Source of the DNA: Heterotrichella gracilis
Taxonomy: Eukaryota; Sar; Xanthophyceae; Tribonematales; Xanthonemataceae
NCBI GenBank assembly: GCA_032358255.1
Contig: JAULBX010010767.1
Span: 1 to 64,000 of the forward strand
Reading direction: 5' to 3'
Length of the DNA stretch: 64,000 bases
Position 1 is the first letter of the stretch; each line of letters starts with the position of its first letter. Positions 13,201-24,166 of this stretch are shown one piece after another. The translations under genes and the position numbers were made by a program. The notes below the pieces were generated by a model. The model made no database searches. It saw only the letters and a program-made list of their open reading frames with translations, and was not told where the DNA came from.

Positions 13201-14067
13201 TTGTTGGCAGGTTCTCTGGCAACTGTAGCGCAAAGGGGTACTGATACTGCCCCGGGATGAGCTGACCAGCGATAGTTGCTAGGGGGATCTGCAGGACAGT
13301 CATTGTGTGTCAAGTTGCTGAGCCACGGGCGATGTGATGGCGCAGCAGGACCACCACAACAGGACAGGCCAGTCACACACTGGGAATAACGACCAGAATT
13401 ACATGCGGACACAGCATGAGCACACCACGGGGAATGATAACCGGTAGCGTGTATTTTCTAGGCAGCACCTTGTCACTACACACCATCAAACAGACACTGG
13501 GCGATTGGGTCCATCAGCCTGCACGTGCAGCAGTACCTTCGTTTTGAAGAATTCTTTGTCTGCGTAGTAGATGACGGTGCGCGTGGTGCTGCCATTGAAC
13601 TCCCTGTCACAGTCATTGAAGGACTGAGTGTGGTCCTCATACGTGTCGCTCCAGCTGCACTCCTCCTTCCCTGTCACCTGTTCAAGAGGAATGGTCAAGC
13701 AGAATAGTTGCTACAGGCGTAGAAGTCGGTCAACCAGCTTGATAAAGTTGCATATTTGGAGGGAGATTTTGTACTAGCGGCACCTAACCTTCTCACCGCG
13801 CACTTATATGTTTGTGACCGGAGGTACTGTATGCCAGACAACCTCAAGAGTGACCACTCACAGTAGGGGATGGGCGCATAAGTATATGTTTCTAAGTCAC
13901 AACGTTTGCCAGACCACACATGCCCGTACCTCAAAGGTGATAACGTTGCAGCCGAAGGGCTTAACGCAGTTGACGCACACCGCCCCTTGCACAACGTCGC
14001 CGGGGAAATAAACAGCTTTTTCAAGCTGAATAAACACGTTGTTGCTGCTGGAAAAAGTCTGGCCCAT
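10289..14067 (-). CDS. Alpha-arrestin-like adaptor protein with N-myristoylation and PPxY motifs
   Basis: Arrestin-fold adaptor, likely acting in membrane-protein trafficking or ubiquitination. Eight exons (in gene order): 14067-13930, 13677-13537, 13288-13173, 12576-12444, 12344-12195, 11614-11466, 11268-11070, 10612-10289; 449 residues. The arrestin N-domain begins with FIQLEKAVYFPGDVVQGAV. The inter-domain stretch includes LIPGQYQYPFALQLP, AKIQFKVKAVCEV and a CCC sequence as in ARRDC proteins, and the C-domain begins VEARATVDRNWYYAGQPI. The N-terminus MGQTFS fits the N-myristoylation consensus (Gly2, Ser6). The Pro-rich C-tail contains PPQY (residues 358-361), the PPxY signature by which alpha-arrestins recruit WW-domain HECT ligases. 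The 5' exon could extend 17 codons upstream, but the myristoylation motif favours this start. Family call firm; partners inferred. Confidence 0.82.
10804..10869. repeat. MITE-like hairpin inside the last arrestin intron
   Basis: The arms 10804-10829 and 10844-10869 are inverted copies matching at 25 of 26 bases, the inner 20 perfectly, around a 14-base loop. The element lies in the intron between arrestin exons 7 and 8. I see no clear target-site duplication, so it may be a foldback element or a structured intronic RNA. Confidence 0.7.
12896..12946. repeat. Two 19-base direct repeats in an arrestin intron
   Basis: GCAAAATGCTGTGTGCTGC occurs at 12896-12914 and again at 12928-12946, separated by 13 bases. 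A GAGTCTGAGT tandem pair follows at about 12966. They lie within the intron between arrestin exons 3 and 4, and no function is apparent. Confidence 0.6.
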
Positions 14068-15387
14068 ATTGGGTTTGCTTAGCAGTATGGCGCTGACTCT
14101 AGAACCAAGCACTTTCACTGTTCCGTAGCTCCACAGCTAGGTAGGCAGGTATCTAACATAGCCAAGTGCTGCTGTTGCTTGTCCAGTTTAACCTAGCCTG
14201 GTTAGCTACTTCTTTCCTTTTGCACATGAATCCGCTCACCAACGCAGGCCCAAACAAACGTTGTGTGAAGACAAGCTTGCACCCTAAAATACCCTTTATT
14301 GTAGCTGCATGTAAGACGCTGAAACCCAGTGCACTGCTCTCACAAGTGCTGGCCAGTACCGCACCCAGCGCATACACTATGCAACAAGCTCAACAAGTGA
14401 TACGAGAGTTTCGGACAGGGTGTTAGGTTGTGTAGCCAGATGTTCTCTGAGAGAGAGGTACTGCCTTTTAAGAGTATCCTCAGGGTATTCAAAGTGAGTG
14501 CAGCATGCATGCATAAATGAGAGATGTATGTGCATGCATATGACCCAGGTGGGACACGCTCACGCTGCAACCGATTTAAACACAGCGTATTGCCTTAATG
14601 GTCTATACAAGCCAGATATATGGACGGTTACAGCTTACTGAGGTGAGACTTTCTCGCGGTGGCGCGGAAGGTAACAAGCAGAACTTCGAGTTCTCGCCCT
14701 GCCCAACTTAGGTATACAAGCGCGCTCACCTGGGTGATCTTGCGAACGCATCTTGAAGCTTCATACTTGAGCATCATCGTGTTGTTCGCTCAGACGCCTC
14801 GCCCAGGAGGGTTAGGATCACTTCAAATTAGGTGCATGCATCGTGGAATTTACTGAGCCCACGTGGTGAGGATGGCTGAAGAGGAGGGCTCTTTTATGGC
14901 AATGATACAAGATAACGGGATTTTTTAACCGTTCACATGACCCAATACTGACATTAAGTCTTAGTGACTGGTGCGTCACGGACAGTGGACACTGCTGCAT
15001 GCAATAGTTTGAAACGTTCCTCTGGTGGCCACCGTACTTTCACTGGAGGGGAAGGTGTTTGCTCGGCCAGGAGCTTCTTTGTACTCGCGTATCTCTTCGA
15101 CAGGTTCGTGTATAACAAGCGCCGCTGTCCAACATCCATGCACGTACCTCGGCTGTGCCCACCTCACACGCCATTGTTGGTTTCCCACTAAAGGTTGTAT
15201 GCCAACTAGAGTTCACCTGATCGCAGCTTGCTTCTTGTCGTTTTGCTCCACATTCTGCCACACCAAGTACATAGTCCTACACGCAACTTACCATGCCATT
15301 GGGTTGTTGTTCAGCAGGAAACCTCTCACACTGTGAGCCACCACCTTGGACAGCAGCCTCGCTTGTTACAAGCGTGGAAAGCTCAAA
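14068..15387. other. Divergent region between the arrestin-like and golgin-like genes
   Basis: A 1.3-kb gap with both neighbours transcribed outward. Apart from the possible small minus-strand gene at 14954-15139 I see no coding signal. It has three copies of the palindrome TGCATGCA between 14500 and 14840 and another near 14997. Confidence 0.45.
14954..15139 (-). CDS. Possible small unknown protein (61 residues)
   Basis: I do not recognise it. The frame starts MDVGQRRLLYTNLSKRYAST and ends VRDAPVTKT before a stop. It is rich in Lys/Arg with an amphipathic N-terminal half, and its composition looks more protein-like than neighbouring frames. It lies between two divergent genes, so it would need its own promoter, or it may be the last exon of a gene whose upstream exons I could not find (15140-15300). 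It could equally be chance. Confidence 0.3.
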   Translation of the reverse strand: MDVGQRRLLYTNLSKRYASTKKLLAEQTPSPPVKVRWPPEERFKLLHAAVSTVRDAPVTKT

Positions 15388-18300
15388 ATGGCACTTGCCG
15401 GTGAGCCCGCCAGCTTGGATGCAGCACTGGTACAAATATTGGAGCTGCAGTCCAGAGTTGGCCAGCTTGAGGCTGAGCAGCAGGGGGTGCGCACCAAGCT
15501 GCAGAACGCGGTGCGCAAGGGCAAGGCCATAGAGGCAGACCGCGTGGCCAAGGTAGCGGAACTGGAAAGAGTAAAAGAGGAGGTGGCACGGCTGCAGGCG
15601 GTTTCACCGCCGGGGAAGGATGACAGCGCGATTGACCAACTGTACGTGGCTCCAACCATGACTTTCCCAGCAGTCCAGCCACACACCCCTTTCTTTGGCT
15701 CTGTTGAAGTTGGCGCGCAATACACTCTCAATTGGCAGCATCCCGCCGTACACACCCACACTGCTACTGCACAGTACTCTCACCAGCCCACTGACCTGGC
15801 TGCATCACACTGGCAGGTTGCAGGAGAAGGCCTCCCTGGCAGCAGAGCTGCAGCGACAGCGCGAGCGCATGTCTGCCCTGGAGGCTGCTGCTGGCCAGCG
15901 CACGTCTGAGGTGGCAGAGCTTAGGGAGGCGCACAGGCAGATGGAGCTGCAGCTGGGCAAGGTAACGAGGTGGGGGTGAAGGGGCGTGGCCATATCTGGC
16001 GGCAGCCACTGCCAGTCGATGATTTTATGTGTGAGATTTGGGTGGTGTGCACGACTGTTTATGAAAAGGGCGCTGCTCAGTGCATTGGATACACTTCTGC
16101 AGTCTGGCGTGGGTTGTAGCATGCACTGATACTTTGTCGTTTGTATGGTTCATGAATGCGTGCAAGCACATATCTTGCCTTTGGGATACAAGTTCCACCT
16201 GGCTTGTGCAGGCCGAGAGCAAGGAGCGTGCCAGCAGCACCAGCCTGCATGATTTGCAGGGCATTTTTGATGCAAAGAGTGCGAGGGTGACTCAGCTGGA
16301 GCATCAGCTGTCTGAGCAACAGCAGGAACTGGAGCTGGTGAAGGAGCAGTATGGGCAGGTAACAGGAAGGAAATATAGCCCCTGGCATGTGAACAGCTGC
16401 TGCCTCTCACACTCAACATTAACATACATACAGTGCACACGGGAAGCAAGTGGCATTGAGAGTTATGGCATGGTCAGCAATTGTGCCCAATTGCTGGCTG
16501 TACATATACCCATGGCCTGCCCATATTCAACCCGCAGGTTCGTGACCTCCTGCGCAGCACCGCTGACATTGAGCAGCAGGAAGCCAGGCATGTTGCCGAG
16601 CTGGAGGCGGCGCTGCAAGACGCAGAGGAGCGCCACAAGGCGGCGATGCAGGAGGCGGAGGATCGCCATGCCGCTGCACTCCATGCAGCAGCTCAGGAGG
16701 TTGCTTCTCTGAGGGCCGAGTCCGAGCGCCATGTCACAGCTCTGCAAGGTGCTGAGTCCCGCCATGCAGCGGCACTGGAGGATGCGGTGCGGCGTCATGA
16801 GGCTAAAATGGCGGACCGGGAGCGGGATGCGGCCACTGCAGCGCTGGAGGGCGCACATGACCGCTTTGCAGAGGCGCTTGCGGGTCGTGATGAGGAGATT
16901 GAGGCCGCAGTGGCCAGGCTGGCTGAAGCGGAGCAGCACCACGTGGAGGAGGTTGCGGCACTGCAGCAGGAGATTGCAGAGGTGGGGTGCCAAGGCAATT
17001 GATGCCTGGTGGTGGTTGGCTGCGTGTAGCAGCAGCATGTACAGTACAAGGTGACCACTCCTGCTTGCTACCATTGTTCAACACATGGCATGGCATAAGG
17101 GTGCTGCAAGCGTGATACGTTGCAGATCAATCATGGCCTGTTCGCCACAGCTCTCGGGCAAGTGCATGAGCAGCTGGGTGGCACGTGCAGGGCACATCGC
17201 GGGTGCAGGTGCACGCAGAGGAGCTGGCGTCGATGAGGCAGCAGCTGGAGGCATCCACCTCGCAGCACCACGCAGCTGATAGTGCATTGCGGCAGAGCAA
17301 TGCTTCTCTAGAGCAGCAGATGGCAACCCTGGTTGAGCAGCATGGGCAGCAGGTGCAGGCGTTGCAGCAGGAGCTAGCAGCCGTGCAGGGGCAGCAGCGG
17401 GACAAGGAGAGCACGTGGCAAGGGGAGGTGGCGGCTCTGAAGCAACAGCTCAACTCCTCCGCGGAGCAGCACACAGCCGAGATCCAGCGCCTTGTGGCAG
17501 AGGTTGCTGCCCTGCAAGCTGATCAGCAGGCCACCCAACCCCAATCAGGACAGGAGGTTCCAACGGCAGGGGAGGAACCCTCTGGGGCCACCATCAGTGC
17601 AGCGCAGCACACCCAGGTGGTGTCACAAGTTGCTGAGCTGACGGAGCAGCTGTCCCAGGCCCAAGCCGAGTGTGCCTCGCTGGCGGATCAGAACCGGGAG
17701 CTATCTGAGCAGGTGATCAAGGCCAAGAAGCTGCGCTCGCGGCTGGCTGAGCTGAAACGCAAGGCGGAGGGGGCAGAGGCACTGCAACGGGAATTGGAGG
17801 AGCTGAGGGGGAGGGGGGCGGCAGGCCAGGAGGTGGAACAGGCTGTGGGGGAGGGGGCGGGGCAAGACGACCAAGGTACGCCAAGCACTCAATTTGTTGC
17901 ATGTGGCATGCATGCGGCGCATGCGCCACTTGTCGTAATGACGATTTGTCCGCCATGACTTGATCTTAAATGTGGTTGGTTTAGTAGCCTGCCTCCATGC
18001 TAGGCCATATGCGCCAGTGCTGGTTCACAAGCACATGCTTTTTTACCTGCTCTTACCACTGCAGGTGCCTCGCTCCAGTCCCAGCTTGATGCCGCGACTG
18101 CGGAATGTGACGCACTGCGAGCACAGCTGGCCACTGCACTGGCCGCCACTGCTGCTCTTGAGGCCGGGGAGATGGGCCGCCTGGCGCACGCAGCACGCGA
18201 TGCAGAGTCACGTGCCGCCATTGCCGAGCAGCAGCGGGATGAGCTAGAGGAAAGCGTGGGGGTGATGCAGGAGGCGCTGGGCGCTGCGGCTGAGCGGGTA

Positions 18301-21300
18301 AGTGTTTGGGTTGCAAGCAGTGAATAGGAAATGGCATGGGCTGCGTTGAAGCCATACAGTGGTTGCCAGAGGAGCTCTACTGTCATGGCATGGGCCCGTA
18401 TTGCTTCGTTCCCTTTTGCTCTCCGTTCTCACCTTTTCACTCTACTTTCTCCCACCCTGCGCCAGGTTGCTCGGTCCCAGGCCGCCGCCAGTGCTGCACA
18501 GGATGAGCTTGAGTCCCTGCGTGTGGAGGCGGGTATTGCTCGGCGGCAGCTGGCTGAGGCGCAGGGGCGGCTGAGCCTGGTGGAGGAGCAGGAGGTGGAG
18601 CTGGAGGAGCTGCGGGGGGCGCTGCGGGGGGCGAGGCAGGCGCAGGTGGGGTGGATACTGGGGGGGGGGGGGGGGGGGGGGCGGAATGGAAACAAGTGTA
18701 ATGGACATTGTGTGGGATGTGCAAACATACCTCTTGTTGTCATACATGGATTAAATACACAGCAAGTGAGCAGTGTGATGCAGAATCAAATTCCCCTGAA
18801 GCTGGGGTTGCATTTAATGCGTGACTAACCCGGTCCCCATGCGTTCTCTCAGGAGGAGTTGAGCCAGCAGGCAATGGAGTCGGCTGCAGCTGCTGAGGCC
18901 GCCACCAAACGGGCCGAGACCCTTGCGCGGCAACTGGTGGAGGCGCTAGCAGGCAGTGCTGGTGTGGTGGCTGAGACGCTGGTTGAAGAGCCAGCAAATG
19001 GTGGCGAGCCGGGTGGCGATGATGCAGGCAGTACTGAGCTGGCTGCTGAGCTGGCGCAGGCACGCGAGGAGTGTGACAGGCTGCAGGTGGTGGTGCAGGT
19101 GAGAGTGGTGCTTGCTGCATGCCTGCAGCATGACACCAACTCTTGTTAGGTGACTGGTGCGCCGCTCAGGACCCCAGCAGTGATGCTGGCCCACACATGT
19201 TCGTAGCGCTACCACGCATACCCCAGGAAGCAAAGTTCAGGGTATGGTATGCGCTTATGGCTGCATCATGCTTTTGTTGCCAACGCATCAAACTTTCCTC
19301 CCACTGCCACCCACCACCCACAGGACCTGGAGGCGCAGCTGGGTGCCGCCGCCGCGCGTGCAGCCGCCGCATCAGCACGTGCCGACGCCGCCGATGCCGA
19401 GGCGCATCAGCTGCGTGAGGATGACAAGCAGCGCAAATACAAGTTCACTCTCATGCAGGTGTGTGTGTGTGGGGGGGGGGGGGGTGGATACTGAGCGAGT
19501 GTGAGAGAAATTTAGTGCGATGGCTCATGCAAGGTGTAATCTGTCAAACCAGTACATGTGGTCCCGGGACCAGTGTCTATATTGTCAAATGGTGCTTTAA
19601 TTTGATAATTGTCCTGCAAGCATTGCACAGCAGTGTAGCGCTGGAGATTGTGTATTGTCCTCCCTCTTTGGCGCTGCTTGACCGTTCATCCCCATGCACC
19701 TCTACTCTCCGCGCAGGCCCAGTATGCGCAGAGTGAGGCCCAGCTGAGAGATGCAACCGCTGCAGCTGAGGCCAGCGCCAGCGAGTGCCGGCAGGTGGCC
19801 GCGGCGGCACGGGAGGAGGTTGAGGGGATGCGTGTGCAGCTGGAGGAGGCTAACAGGTGTGCGTGGTGGGTGTGTGATGGGGGTGTGGTGGGGCAATTGG
19901 GAATGGCCATAATGATGGGGTGCCATGATGCACCTTTGCAAGTGGGGACCTCATCACTCCCTACAATGCAACAGATGCACCTGTCACTGTGTCAACTATT
20001 GATGTGTTAGGCTTACAAGGCTGGCCCGTAGTCATGATGGCATGCACATCGTGATGGTATGCCATCATATGTGGCATGCCATCATATGTGGCCTTCTGAA
20101 AGGCATTCGAATGCCTTCACAGCACCCCACCACTCACCAGTACCCCCCTGCAGGCGTGTGGAGGAGGTAGAGGCAACCATGGCAGCGGCGGTGGATGCGG
20201 CGGTTGCACAGGTGGCAGGTGAACGCGACGCAGCCCTGGCAGATGCAGCGGCGGTGGGCAGCCAGCTCGATGCCACACGGCGGGAGGCTGAGCGGCTGGC
20301 GGGGGCACTGGAGGAGGCACAGGTGGGGAGATGGAAATGCTATGGTGTGGGTGTTTTTTTATGAAGGCATCTCCATATTTTGTTGGAGGATATAGGACTG
20401 TATCTCGTGTGCCAGCGCTGAGGCATGCTCCTCAAGGTGGTAGACAATTTTATGAATAGGGGGATTTCTCATGACGGTGGAAGTATTGTGGGCAGCTTCT
20501 GTCTGCTGGCTGGGCCGGGGACCGCCATGTGTGCACAGGCAAGGGCTGGGTGCATGTGGTTCTGTCAGGCGCAGATAACTGCTGCATTGTTGCATGACAC
20601 GGTCTGCCATGCCGACCCTGGCTGCTCACATGCAGGCACTTGAGGAGCAGCGCCAGGCATTGGAGGCCCGTGCAGCCGCTCTGGAGGACCAGCTTGAGGC
20701 CGCCACTGCCGCAGCGGCTGCCGCTGACACAGCCACCGCACAGGCTGTGGTGGCTGTGGGCAGGCTGGAGGCGGAATGCCTGGCGCTGAGGGGGCAGCTG
20801 GCGGAGGTGATAGGGGATGGGGCCACTGGCGCCGATGGTGATGAGGGGAGGGATGTGGAGAGCAATGGTGTGTGCTCGACGCCACCGCATGCGTCGCAAG
20901 CAGATGCGGATGGGCGTGTGCAGGTGCGTGGTGTGAGGGTTCGGGGGGTGCTTGCATTGTGATCGCGACATCTTCTATCGCACACATACTGGGGACTCCC
21001 TAGTCGCCTCAATTGTCAGAAGTTTTCCTTTTCCCATTCATCGTTATACATATAAGTCACAAACATAAAATCAAATCCCAGTCTGACCAGACAAATTATA
21101 ATCCCTATCATAAACCTAATTTCATAATTTTAAATTCTCTTATTTTAAATTCTTGTTCTAAAATTCTCTTAAATTTACCAATTGAAATTTTCGAACTTAC
21201 ACAAGCAAGTATGGCGTTTTATATGATATCCGTTATAAACAGTGGGAGCCGGGGCAGTGGCCAGCATGCATTGCCAGTAGAACGCCTTGGAAGTCAGCCA

Positions 21301-22057
21301 CCATGCTGATGCGGGGTTGCGCTTGAACGATTCACATGCACCATCATGTGCCTGCAGGATGGTGAGGGCCATCCCCTGTCCACTCCCAACGGCTCCCTCA
21401 AGCTGCATGGCTCTCAGCTGGAGGAGCTAAGGGGGGAAAACAGCCAGCTCAAGGAGAAACTGCAGGGGGTGGAGAAGCGGATTGCTGCCGCCGCGGCTGT
21501 GCAGGTGGATCCCATTTGCCTGCCATATGCCTGTCACGCATCCTACACATCATTATCGATACTGAGTGTGCAAGTTGGGTTGTTGCATAGTCATCCGAGC
21601 ATTGCTGCACTGCGCCATGCCATGCCAATGCAACGCAATGCCCTGCCCCTTCATGGCGGCACATGTGCGTGCACGTCCCTGACCCTGATCCTCCCTCAAT
21701 TTCCTTCCCTTGCTCCTGCAGCATGCGCGTGTTGCATCCTTGGAGAAGGAGAACCGCGACCTGGCTTGGCAGGTGGCCATGCTAGCGCGCGTGCAGGAGG
21801 GAGGTGCGGGGGCGCCCCGGCACCACGCTATCGCGATCACACCCCCGCCGCAGGACCCCACCAAACGAGCGGGCGCTTGGGGCCGCGTGCTTGGCCTGGT
21901 TGGGTTTGTCCTGCGCCACCGCCAGTACCTGGTTGTCGCCTACCTGGTGGCGCTGCACCTGGTGGTGTACACGGGGCTGGTGGCGCGGCACGAGGAGTGT
22001 GCGGTGGTGGGGCCGGGGGCGGCGGAGGCGCTGACCGCTGAGGGGAGTGTAAATTAG
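15388..22057 (+). CDS. Tail-anchored long coiled-coil protein, golgin-84/CASP-like
   Basis: Probable Golgi tether. Fourteen exons: 15388-15641, 15817-15961, 16212-16358, 16538-16981, 17209-17875, 18065-18297, 18466-18645, 18853-19098, 19324-19458, 19717-19856, 20154-20322, 20636-20923, 21358-21504, 21722-22057; 1176 residues. Residues from about 15 to 1090 are nearly continuous heptad-like coiled coil rich in Ala, Glu, Gln and Arg. Exon 4 contains repeated ERH/DRH-AAALxxA units. The C-terminus has a conserved-looking KENRDLAWQVAML stretch, a Pro-rich linker and one hydrophobic span (about 1134-1152, YLVVAYLVALHLVVYTGL) near the end. This is the architecture of tail-anchored golgins such as golgin-84/GC1 and CASP. 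The membrane-anchored coiled-coil description is seen; Golgi location and exact family are inferred. Introns 7 and 9 carry long G-runs and intron 12 an A+T-rich patch. Confidence 0.78.
18652..18681 (+). repeat. 22-base G homopolymer in golgin intron 7
   Basis: TGGATACTG (18652-18660) runs into an unbroken G-run at 18660-18681, starting only 15 bases after the 5' splice site. It could form a G-quadruplex in the pre-mRNA. Its exact length in the assembly may be unreliable. Confidence 0.8.
19459..19493 (+). repeat. GT repeat, 14-base G-run and TGGATACTG in golgin intron 9
   Basis: Directly at the donor, six GT units are followed by 14 G (19471-19484) and then TGGATACTG, the same nonamer that flanks the G-run in intron 7. 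The shared arrangement suggests the two introns are related by duplication or have been homogenised. Confidence 0.75.
20059..20092. repeat. Perfect 17-base tandem repeat in golgin intron 10
   Basis: ATGCCATCATATGTGGC occurs twice back to back. It is preceded by the partial inverse GATGGCATGC near 20036, so the region could also fold. No function is apparent. Confidence 0.75.
21013..21235. other. A+T-rich patch inside golgin intron 12
   Basis: About 200 bases are strongly A+T-rich, with repeated TTTTAAATTCT-type words, in an otherwise balanced region. It sits wholly within the intron between exons 12 and 13. Composition suggests inserted organellar or other foreign DNA, but I could not match it to a known organellar gene. 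Confidence 0.5.
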
Positions 22058-22951
22058 TGTGTAGGGTTCACAATTGACTTTTGGGAAGGGTATTCCACGT
22101 ATGTAATGGATTGTTGCTGGGCGGCTGGGAGTCGCCACCCCTCGCAGTGGTGGGGTGGGAGCTGATGGGCATTTTTGTTCAAGGTTAATGGGACTAGCGT
22201 TAGTAAGGTTATTGTGTGTGACTTGCGAATAATTGGCTTTGGGGTGTGCACTGCGCCTGCTTGTATGGCGCAATGGCACTGTGGGTGTCTCTCGTGACCC
22301 TTGCCCCAATGCTGTAATGGTGCCATGCGGTATTATAATATATAGCATCGCCAGGCTCACTCTGCGCTTCCGGGAATTGCAAATTGTGTTTTCAGTGCCC
22401 AAGTGCAGCACAGCATGCGAACCCTGTGCATGCATGGATTGCATGCATGCATCGGACTGCATGCATTGGAGTGCCCGGCAAGCGCCTATCAGGTGGAGTG
22501 CTCTTTGAGCGAACCACCCCGAGGTTTTGAAAACAGTATTTTTGTTGCCCAGCATATGTTTCAGTACCAATAGATTGTATCCTGGTCACTATTTGGACTA
22601 GATGTTCATTGTATACCGTGCAGTACATAACCGGTTCCTTGACAGCCTATTTGCTTTTTAGAGGTTTAGGTGTGTCAACGCTCTGCAAGCTTGCGCCACG
22701 AATATCATTTTGCAAGGGGACACGTCAAGTGTGGGTTGCGTAGTGCCAACACCTAGGTGGCCATAGGCCAGACCCATGAAGCGCTAGGCCCACCATCTTT
22801 TTTGGGCGCAGCAGTGTGCACTAAGGTCAACTAGCCTGGCCAAAGTGGGTCAGCAACGGGTGCTCTTCCACCCACCACCGTTGCAGCACAGCCACACCAG
22901 CAGGGCACAGCCTCCCTTCCCAGGGCACCCCACCCTCGGCCACTGCCAGCC
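22058..22951. other. Intergenic region upstream of the phosphotransferase gene
   Basis: No gene seen in this 0.9-kb gap. It contains a cluster of three TGCATGCA palindromes within about 40 bases (22427-22466). It must include the golgin 3' UTR and the promoter of the next gene. Confidence 0.45.
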
Positions 22952-23992
22952 ATGCCACCTGTGCTCCTGGACACCCCTGCAGCTGCCTTGGCCTACGCAG
23001 CAGAAGGCATCCCCCACCTGCAACCCCAGTCTGCCACACAGCTCCACGGCGGGTATTGCAACTACGTGTACCGGATAGCCTGCACGGGCACCGCCTCAGT
23101 GGTCCTCAAGCACTATCCCCCCTTTGTGGCCACCAACCCCTCGCTGTCCTTCTCCCCAGACCGCTTCTATGTGGAGCTAGCAGCGCTCAAGCTAACGGGG
23201 GTGGTGGAGCAGGCAACAGTGCGCATGCCGCAGGTGGTGCACGCAGACAGCGATGCGCACTGCATCATCATGGAGGATGCTGGCGCAGCACTGGTCTCGC
23301 TCATGGACGCACTGACCAACCAACCAGCAGCAGCCAGCCAGCTGGCACCCCAGCAGCTGCTGGTCGACTGGCCTGAGATGACCACACAAACCCTAGCCAA
23401 GGAACTGCACCGCTTCCTGACCCAGGTGGCGCAGCACGGCAGCAACCCGGCCTTTGAGAACCAGCCCTGCTGGACAGTGCTGCAGCGCTACTTCTACAGG
23501 TACCCGACCATCGCCGCACAGCTGGATGTGCCACCGCTCTCCCGCTGGGTTCCCCTTGCCACACCCCTTGCGCCCCCCGGTGCTGACACCACCACCATCA
23601 TCCTTGGGGACCTCTGGCCCAACACCATCCACTTCAACACGGACACCAAGACCATCTGGCTGCTGGACTGGGAGACAGCGCGGCGGGGGGTGGTCACCCG
23701 GGATGCCGATCAACTACTAGACAACCTGTGGATCATGCTGCAAAACCCTACCAAGTACCGGGCTGCGGCAGTGCAGCAGCTTGTGGCAGACCTTCACGGG
23801 GAATATTATGGCACAAGGGATGGGGACTGGCGGAGCAGCAGGGGGGCAGATTTTGTTCGTTCCGTGGTTATGCTGACTGTTTTCCCGCACTGGGAGCTGG
23901 CGGATGTGGGGGTGGTGGTGGAGCGGGCTGTCCAGGAGGTGGAAGAGATGGAGGGGGCAGGCGTTGGGTCAGGGCCTGCATTGGATGCGTGA
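22952..23992 (+). CDS. APH/choline-kinase-fold small-molecule phosphotransferase
   Basis: Intronless, 346 residues. An N-terminal GGYCNYVYRI nucleotide loop is followed by VVLKHYPPF with the probable ATP-anchoring Lys, then a hinge-like IIMEDAG. The catalytic loop is IILGDLWPNTIHF, where the Asp of GDLWPN is the expected catalytic base and the Asn binds metal. LLDWETARRG is the Mg-binding DxD/DWE motif of the family. This pattern matches the aminoglycoside phosphotransferase/choline kinase superfamily (Pfam APH) and is reminiscent of methylthioribose-kinase-like and fungal APH proteins. The substrate is unknown. The start at 22952 is the first ATG in frame. Lack of introns among intron-rich neighbours and the fungal/bacterial-style GDLWP motif hint at transfer or retroposition, which is unproven. 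Confidence 0.8.
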   Translation: MPPVLLDTPAAALAYAAEGIPHLQPQSATQLHGGYCNYVYRIACTGTASVVLKHYPPFVATNPSLSFSPDRFYVELAALKLTGVVEQATVRMPQVVHADSDAHCIIMEDAGAALVSLMDALTNQPAAASQLAPQQLLVDWPEMTTQTLAKELHRFLTQVAQHGSNPAFENQPCWTVLQRYFYRYPTIAAQLDVPPLSRWVPLATPLAPPGADTTTIILGDLWPNTIHFNTDTKTIWLLDWETARRGVVTRDADQLLDNLWIMLQNPTKYRAAAVQQLVADLHGEYYGTRDGDWRSSRGADFVRSVVMLTVFPHWELADVGVVVERAVQEVEEMEGAGVGSGPALDA

Positions 23993-24166
23993 GCAACGTT
24001 CAGCGTGGTGGCCAAGGCCATGATACGTGGCCCGCTGCATGCCTTGCCATTGATCGGGCCATGAGATGTCAAAGTTGCAAGCAGTGGCGGTGTGGGCAAC
24101 AGGACTTTAGACTTTAGAAGGCTCCTTCAGTACCGTAGTATCTGAAGCCTTCAAATTCCGCTACTA

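Noticed and set aside
22048-22052. TGTAA at the very end of the golgin coding sequence as polyadenylation signal
   Set aside because: It lies inside the last codons before the stop, so cleavage there would leave almost no 3' UTR. It is more likely coincidental.
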